Positions 27,636 through 33,549 of a stretch of DNA of 33,549 nt are shown here, in pieces (position 1 is the stretch's first letter; each line of letters begins with the position of its first letter). Under the pieces are notes generated by a model, which was given only the letters and a program-made list of their open reading frames with translations, made no database searches and had not been told where the DNA came from. The DNA comes from Bacteroidales bacterium (GTDB lineage Bacteria; Bacteroidota; Bacteroidia; Bacteroidales; UBA7960), in NCBI GenBank assembly GCA_003555385.1, contig PWHO01000115.1, positions 1 through 33,549 of the forward strand, written 5' to 3'. The position numbers were made by a program, and so were the translations under genes.

Positions 27636-28787
27636 TTAATCAATAAACAGATCCGCGGCAATTCCATCGGCAAAGAATAATCCTTTCCTGCCCAGCACAA
27701 GCGTGTGATCATTTTTCCAGATCAGTGCCCCGCGACGCAGATGACCTTCAGCACGTTTTTTCAGGGCGGGAATGTGTTGCGGCCCCCACAGGCGGGCAAT
27801 ATACCCAAGGTCACACCCCCACACCGTACGCAACGAGGTCATAATATACTCATTGACAGCCTGGGACAAACTAAGCACTTCTTCTTCTGCCGGAACCGCA
27901 TCCTCATAAATGGCAGCTTTGTATTGACTGATGTTTGAAATATTCCAGGACCGTTTTCCGGGGATGAAGCTATGGGCCGAAGAGCCCAGCCCCAGGTAAG
28001 GCTGACCTGTCCAGTATCCCATATTGTGCAGAGACTCCTTTCCCGGAAAGGAGAAATTGGATATCTCATAATGCCGGTAACCATAAGACTCCAGCACATC
28101 CTTCATCATACTGAATTGACGGGCCGACTGTTCTTCCGAAACAGGTTTTGCCTTTCCTTTACGGATCAGGTACGCAAGGGGCGTCCGGGGTTCCACCGTG
28201 AGGGCATAAGCAGAAATATGTGGAATCCCGGTCATGGCCAAGCGATGCAGGTTGTCTTCCCAGTTTGCATCTGTTAAGGTAGGGGTACCATATATGAGAT
28301 CCACGCTGATGTTTTCAAAACCCGCCTCCCTGGCATCCTGTATACTGTTCCATGCCTGGGAAGGCGAGTGGATACGGTTCATATAATACAAATCCTCCGG
28401 AAAAAAACTCTGGACTCCGATACTTAAACGGTTCACGGGGAGCTGCCGAAGCTCTTTCAGTTTTCCAGGATTAAGGTCATCCGGGTTGGCTTCCAGGGTA
28501 ACCTCTGTTGCCCCCTCCAGTGAAAAATGTTGGCTTAAACCTTCAAATAGCCGGGACAGTTCTCTGGCCGACAGCATCGAGGGAGTACCTCCACCCACAT
28601 AGACGGTTTTTATCCTGCCAAATGTGCTTCCATGTCCCTGCCGGTCAAAGAACATCCGCTGCAGATCGATCTCCCGAAGCAACGCCTGCAGATAAGCATC
28701 TTTGTCTCTTGTCGAGGCCATGAAATGAAAATTGCAATAATGGCAAGGCTGACGACAAAAAGGGATGTGAATGTAAATTCCCGCCAT
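27636..28787 (-). CDS. hemW: Radical SAM heme chaperone HemW (coproporphyrinogen III oxidase-like)
   Basis: IYIHIPFCRQPCHYCNFHF (CxxxCxxC), VYVGGGTPSMLS, EANPDDL, LSIGVQSF, YEISNFS. Confidence 0.92.
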   Translation of the reverse strand: MAGIYIHIPFCRQPCHYCNFHFMASTRDKDAYLQALLREIDLQRMFFDRQGHGSTFGRIKTVYVGGGTPSMLSARELSRLFEGLSQHFSLEGATEVTLEANPDDLNPGKLKELRQLPVNRLSIGVQSFFPEDLYYMNRIHSPSQAWNSIQDAREAGFENISVDLIYGTPTLTDANWEDNLHRLAMTGIPHISAYALTVEPRTPLAYLIRKGKAKPVSEEQSARQFSMMKDVLESYGYRHYEISNFSFPGKESLHNMGYWTGQPYLGLGSSAHSFIPGKRSWNISNISQYKAAIYEDAVPAEEEVLSLSQAVNEYIMTSLRTVWGCDLGYIARLWGPQHIPALKKRAEGHLRRGALIWKNDHTLVLGRKGLFFADGIAADLFID

Positions 28788-28808
28788 AATAAGAATCTAT
28801 AAGTCATT

Positions 28809-28816
28809 CAAAGGTA
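28809..28816 (-). promoter_or_regulatory. Putative -7 box (TACCTTTG) for hemW
   Basis: TAnnTTTG on the minus strand, 22 nt upstream of the hemW start; -33 not clear. Confidence 0.4.
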
Positions 28817-28904
28817 AGAAAAAGGCTTCTTTTCACCGGATTTATCTGGCCTGAAAAAACAGGAGACAACCCGGGCCGCAAACACCGCAATCCCATAATT
28901 TTCA

Positions 28905-28912
28905 TATATTTG
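28905..28912 (+). promoter_or_regulatory. Putative -7 box (TATATTTG) for pgeF
   Basis: TAnnTTTG match, 43 nt upstream of ATG 28955; the track TTG start at 28910 lies inside it. Confidence 0.35.
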
Positions 28913-28954
28913 GTCAGCTCATCACCTGTTTCACGAGCAAAAAACTTTGCGCCT

Positions 28955-29779
28955 ATGATCCCGGTTGAACTGAATGATACCACGGTATTCACCTTTGAGA
29001 ACCTTTCCCGCTTTCCTGAAATCACCCATTTTATTTCGACCCGTGAAGGTGGTATCAGCGAAAAAAAATTTGACTCACTGAATACCGGATTTCATGTGGG
29101 GGATGACAACTTCCGTGTATCCCAGAATCGACGCATACTTGCAGACTCGCTGGGGGTAGATCTGGGAAAGTTTACCTTCGCCAATCAGTGTCACAGCGCC
29201 AACGTGGCCATTGTGGACAGTTCAGGGCAAGGACGCGGAGCTTTTGACAAAACAGATGCCCTTCCCAACACCGACGGCATGGTGACCAGTGTGCCGGGAA
29301 TCTGCCTCGGTGTGCAGGTGGCAGACTGTGTGCCCATTTTGTTATACGACCCGGACAAGAAAGTTATAGCTGCCCTGCATGCAGGCTGGAAGGGTACGAT
29401 CCGAAAAATTGCATGGGAGGCAGTCAGCAAGATGCTGAACCATTACGGCTCGAGAGCTGATAATATTTATGCAGGGCTTGGTCCATCAAATGGTCCGTGT
29501 TGTTATGAAGTAGGTGATGATGTGTACCGTGAAGCACTGAAAGCATTCGGGTCGGTAAAAGAGATCATCTTGCCCGCCAGACAAAAAGGCAAATATATTT
29601 TTGATCAATGGAAGGCAAATTTCAGGCTGCTTACCGAGGCAGGGGTAAAACCGAACCACATCGAGACAGCGGAAATATGCACACAGTGCCGGCATGAACA
29701 GTTCTTCTCCAACAGGGCCCTGGAGGGTGTCAGCGGCCGCTTCATGGCCGGGATTATGCTTAAAAAGGTGCGGCACTGA
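28955..29779 (+). CDS. pgeF: Peptidoglycan editing factor / purine nucleoside phosphorylase, laccase domain (YfiH family)
   Basis: FISTREGGIS, NQCHSANVAIVD, DGMVTSVPGICLGVQVADCVPILLYD, ALHAGWKGTIRKI, GPSNGPCCYEVGDDV. Confidence 0.93.
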   Translation: MIPVELNDTTVFTFENLSRFPEITHFISTREGGISEKKFDSLNTGFHVGDDNFRVSQNRRILADSLGVDLGKFTFANQCHSANVAIVDSSGQGRGAFDKTDALPNTDGMVTSVPGICLGVQVADCVPILLYDPDKKVIAALHAGWKGTIRKIAWEAVSKMLNHYGSRADNIYAGLGPSNGPCCYEVGDDVYREALKAFGSVKEIILPARQKGKYIFDQWKANFRLLTEAGVKPNHIETAEICTQCRHEQFFSNRALEGVSGRFMAGIMLKKVRH

Positions 29780-29840
29780 ATCACCAACCCCATGATCCGG
29801 CCTGGCTCCCGGTAAGGGAACTGACTCCCCATCATGAAGA

Positions 29841-30875
29841 TCATTGAACTGATTGCGGAAAATGGCCAGATCCGGGATTGATCAGCAGACCGATCAATTC
29901 GACCAGGCGACTGGAATAACCATATTCATTGTCGTACCAGGCAAGCACCTGGATGAAATCGCCTCCGAGCACTTTGGTACACAGCGAATCAAAAATGGCA
30001 GAATGCGGATTTCCCACAATGTCGCTGGAAACAACCGGATCTTCACAATATTCGATGATGCCCCGCATCTCCCGGCGGGCGGCTTCGTAAAAAAGGTTAT
30101 TGATTTCCGACCGGGTTACCGGACGCTTCAGCATGGCATTCAATTCCACAAAAGAACCGTCACTGACAGGCACCCGTGTGGCAAAACCGTCAAAACGGTC
30201 TTTCATCTGCGGCAATACATCCTTGACTGCCCGGATGGCACTTGTTGTTGTCGGAATAATATTCTCGTTGGCACAGCGTGCACGCCGAAGGTCGGTGTGC
30301 GGCGCATCCATCACATTCTGGCTGTTGGTATAAGGGTGTACTGTATTCATCATACCGCGGTCAATGCCGGCATACGCATCGATTACTTTCAAAACCGGAG
30401 CGATGCAGTTTGTGGTACATGAAGCATTCGAAACAATCACATGCTCTGAAGCAAGGGTTTCTTCATTCACGCCAATCACCACCATATGATCAAGGGGTTC
30501 TTTAGGGGGGCAGGAAAGAATGACCTTTTTTACCCCGTTTTTCAAATGGCCCTGCAGTACATCCCTTGTCAGAAAAACACGCGATGATTCTATTACCACG
30601 TCCACGCCATGATCATCCCACGGAATTTTATCCGGATGAAAACGGGCGTATTTTTTAATGCGTTGCCCGTTGACATACAACATGTTTTCATGCTCATCCC
30701 CTTTCACCTGGTGCCCGAATCCTCCATGCACAGTATCATATTTCAGCAAATGCACCAGTGCCCGCATCATCATGGGGTCGTTCACAGCCACAACCTCCAT
30801 GTCATTACGTTCATGGATCAGCCGGAATACCAGCTTCCCGATGCGTCCGAATCCGTTAATGCCGACTTTAATCAT
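29841..30875 (-). CDS. Glyceraldehyde-3-phosphate dehydrogenase-like protein, divergent second paralogue
   Basis: [75 protein letters not shown]. Confidence 0.9.
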   Translation of the reverse strand: MIKVGINGFGRIGKLVFRLIHERNDMEVVAVNDPMMMRALVHLLKYDTVHGGFGHQVKGDEHENMLYVNGQRIKKYARFHPDKIPWDDHGVDVVIESSRVFLTRDVLQGHLKNGVKKVILSCPPKEPLDHMVVIGVNEETLASEHVIVSNASCTTNCIAPVLKVIDAYAGIDRGMMNTVHPYTNSQNVMDAPHTDLRRARCANENIIPTTTSAIRAVKDVLPQMKDRFDGFATRVPVSDGSFVELNAMLKRPVTRSEINNLFYEAARREMRGIIEYCEDPVVSSDIVGNPHSAIFDSLCTKVLGGDFIQVLAWYDNEYGYSSRLVELIGLLINPGSGHFPQSVQ

Positions 30876-30909
30876 TTCAGGGTCGGGGTTAAAAATTATT
30901 TATACAGTT

Positions 30910-33537
30910 TTACAGGTCCAAATCAAGACGTATTTGCTTTTCTTTGTCATCCGGGGTGCCCCTTTCCTTGTCAGCAGCGGTTTCTTTTGTCCCTTTATCG
31001 GCTCCTTCCTCTTTAGGGTCAGCCGGTTCAACCGGTTCAGCCGTGTCAGCCGGATCAACCAGGTCAGTCGCATCGTCAGCCGGTTCATCGTCTGCCGGAT
31101 GAGGCTCCAGCCATCGAACCGCCTTTATTTCTGTTGATGAGAGCCGCTTCCCACGGGCTTTCTGACTTTTCACCGCAATGAAATCGGGCACCTCAATTTC
31201 CTCCTCGTTTTTCTGTCTCCTTTCGGAGGAAGGGAAGGTGGCGAGCAAACGGGGATGTTTTTCCGTTGTGACAAGCACCAGTCGACTGCCCTGCCCGTTG
31301 AGAAAATCCGTAAATTTCCCGTTGGCTTCGGGCTCAAAACGTTTGATATAGTGATGCCCTTTCTCCTGGTCAAAATAGACCGCTGTCACTATCGTACCGG
31401 GGTGCATTTTTTGAAGAATCAGGGGGTTTTCCTCAAAATGATTGGAAAGATCAAAATTCATCACACGATATTGACCATCACGATATACGGCCAGTATTTT
31501 TTCATCCCCTTTGAATGCACCAAGATAGTTGCCTCTTTTATCCGAATTCAGGCGCAATACCGTTTCATCAAACCAGATATCCATGGCCCCGAGTGTAGAT
31601 ACACCCGCATCCTTCATGGTGATGCGCCGCACAGCATGCCTGGTGAGGATATTCCCGGCGGCACCGCGTCCCTTGATAGCCAATTCGCTGAAATCCAGGT
31701 CAATGACTGTTTTTTTCAGCCGTGGTTTGTGGCGCAGATATATCGTCACCACCTCAGCCTCACCATTGGGATTTGCTGAAAAGTACAATACCTTGCTTCC
31801 TTTGGTTCCTTTGGTCAGGTCATATTCCTTGTCGCGGGTAACGCCTTTCACCGGAAAACGTTTCATGTAGGTCGCCCCTGACTGACCGTCACGATAAATC
31901 ACATTGTAAATTGTCCGCTCATCATTGCGTTCAAATACGCCAATATGAATAATATTTTTGCCTACAAATGATTTTTCCGTTACCCTCGTAACGATATACG
32001 TGCCATCTTCCCGGAAAACAATGATGTCATCCAGGTCGGAACATTCACAAACAAACTCATCTTTTTTAAGGGCTGTACCTGAAAAACCCTCCTCACGATT
32101 CACATACAGTTTGGCATTGGCCACCGCAACCCGTGAAGCATCGATACTGTCAAAGTGTCGAACCTCCGTCTTTCTTTCCCTTCCTTTTCCGAATTTCTTT
32201 TTCACTGACCGGAAATAATCGATGGTATATCCGACCAGATCCTGCAGGTAGCCATTGACCTTTTCAAGTCGTTCCTGCAATGACCTGACCTCTTTGTCAG
32301 CCTTGAATGTATCGTAACGGGATATCCGCTTGATCCGGATTTCTGTCAGCCGGATGATATCATCGCGAACAATCTCACGATAAAATTTTGTTTTAAAGGG
32401 TTCCAGTCCTTTGTCAATGGATTCAATAACCGACTCCCATGTATCACACTCTTCAATATCGCGATAAATGCGCTCTTCAATAAATATTTTTTCGAGGCTG
32501 GCAAACAGTAACTGTTCCATTAGCTCACCCCGTTCAATCTCCAGCTCCTTCCTGAGGAGATCCACGGTGTTATCCGCCGATATTTTGAGCACCTCATTTA
32601 CACTCAGGAAAGCCGGTTTGTCATCCTGTATCACACAACAATTGGGAGAGATACCGATTTCACAGTCGGTAAACAGGTAAAGGGCATCAATGGCCTGGTC
32701 AGGTGAAATTCCCGAAGCCAGGTGCACCATGATCTCCACATGCTCCGCGGTATTGTCCTCAATTTTTTTGATCTTTATTTTTCCCTTGTCATTGGCCGCC
32801 ACAATGCTTTCCATAAGGCTGCTGGTAGTGGTACCAAAAGGGATTTCATTGATCACCAATGTCTTCTTATCCTGGATACTGATCCGGGCACGTACGCGAA
32901 CCTTACCTCCCCGCATTCCTCCGTTGTATCTGGAGAAATCGGCCATTCCCCCGGAGGGGAAATCAGGCAGAATATCCGGCTCTTGTCCTTTGAGGTATTC
33001 GGTGGAAGCATCAATCAGTTCATTGAAATTATGCGGCAAAATCTTGGATGCAAGCCCCACTGCAATCCCCTCGACGCCCTGCGCCAAAAGCAAAGGAAAT
33101 TTGACAGGCAGACAAAGGGGTTCCTTATTTCTGCCATCATAACTGGTTTTCCACCTGGTCGTTTTGGGATTGTACAGCACCTCATGGGCAAATTTGGAAG
33201 GCCGGGCTTCAATATACCTCGGGGCAGCAGAGCTGTCGCCTGTGAGGATGTTTCCCCAGTTACCCTGTGTCTCAACGAGAAGGTCTTTTTGCCCAAGCTG
33301 GACAAGTGCATCGCCGATGGAAGCATCCCCGTGCGGATGATATTTCATGGTGTGCCCGATGATGTTGGCCACCTTGTTAAAGCGTCCGTCATCGAGCTCT
33401 TTCATGGCATGAAGTATCCTTCGCTGGACGGGTTTCAGTCCGTCACGAACGTAAGGAACCGCCCGTTCAAGTATCACATATGACGCATAATCCAGAAACC
33501 AGTCCTGATACATCCCCGACAACCGTGTCAGCTTCAT
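30910..33537 (-). CDS. parC: DNA topoisomerase IV/gyrase-type subunit A (ParC-like)
   Basis: RAVPYVRDGLKPVQRRILHAM, HPHGDASIGDALV, SSAAPRYIEARPSKFA (catalytic Tyr), no canonical GyrA-box QRRGGKG seen; C-terminal beta-pinwheel-like repeats and acidic tail. Confidence 0.88.
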   Translation of the reverse strand: MKLTRLSGMYQDWFLDYASYVILERAVPYVRDGLKPVQRRILHAMKELDDGRFNKVANIIGHTMKYHPHGDASIGDALVQLGQKDLLVETQGNWGNILTGDSSAAPRYIEARPSKFAHEVLYNPKTTRWKTSYDGRNKEPLCLPVKFPLLLAQGVEGIAVGLASKILPHNFNELIDASTEYLKGQEPDILPDFPSGGMADFSRYNGGMRGGKVRVRARISIQDKKTLVINEIPFGTTTSSLMESIVAANDKGKIKIKKIEDNTAEHVEIMVHLASGISPDQAIDALYLFTDCEIGISPNCCVIQDDKPAFLSVNEVLKISADNTVDLLRKELEIERGELMEQLLFASLEKIFIEERIYRDIEECDTWESVIESIDKGLEPFKTKFYREIVRDDIIRLTEIRIKRISRYDTFKADKEVRSLQERLEKVNGYLQDLVGYTIDYFRSVKKKFGKGRERKTEVRHFDSIDASRVAVANAKLYVNREEGFSGTALKKDEFVCECSDLDDIIVFREDGTYIVTRVTEKSFVGKNIIHIGVFERNDERTIYNVIYRDGQSGATYMKRFPVKGVTRDKEYDLTKGTKGSKVLYFSANPNGEAEVVTIYLRHKPRLKKTVIDLDFSELAIKGRGAAGNILTRHAVRRITMKDAGVSTLGAMDIWFDETVLRLNSDKRGNYLGAFKGDEKILAVYRDGQYRVMNFDLSNHFEENPLILQKMHPGTIVTAVYFDQEKGHHYIKRFEPEANGKFTDFLNGQGSRLVLVTTEKHPRLLATFPSSERRQKNEEEIEVPDFIAVKSQKARGKRLSSTEIKAVRWLEPHPADDEPADDATDLVDPADTAEPVEPADPKEEGADKGTKETAADKERGTPDDKEKQIRLDLDL

Positions 33538-33549
33538 GCCTTCTTCCGG

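Noticed and set aside
29853-30422. 189-aa plus-strand ORF opposite the second GAPDH
   Set aside because: Antisense to a conserved enzyme; a similar shadow ORF also appears opposite gapA.
32722-33483. 253-aa plus-strand ORF opposite parC
   Set aside because: Antisense to the conserved catalytic core of ParC; no family features.

Overview
The window reads as a compact chromosomal segment from a Bacteroidota bacterium, probably Bacteroidales/Marinilabiliales-like. Evidence: TamL-type BamA-family lipoprotein, DUF4831 lipoprotein, GyrA/ParC-type topoisomerase subunit, and several TAnnTTTG promoter -7 boxes. Content is mostly housekeeping: 3' end of fbp, mfd, glmM, tamL-like, RecD-like helicase, GH13 amylase, DUF4168-like secreted protein, exbB-exbD-tonB-folC operon, gapA, YrbL-like protein, pepE-DUF4831-SDR-(GNAT+nitrilase) cluster, an uncharacterised secreted TPR-like protein, Sua5/YciO-like, kdsA, M23 peptidase, Yip1-like, xerD, hemW, pgeF, a second divergent GAPDH, and parC. 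I saw no CRISPR array, rRNA, tRNA, prophage, transposase or recognisable defence locus. I cannot show an undescribed system here. The best leads are: (a) the 628-aa-ORF uncharacterised secreted protein with a promoter that fixes its start; (b) the pepE-DUF4831-SDR-GNAT/nitrilase cluster behind a perfect 14-bp palindrome; (c) a divergent GAPDH paralogue with an altered cofactor-loop motif; (d) a 21-bp in-frame tandem duplication in folC; (e) a repetitive acidic tail on ParC ending in a possible sliding-clamp-binding motif. All family assignments are by motif recognition, without database search.
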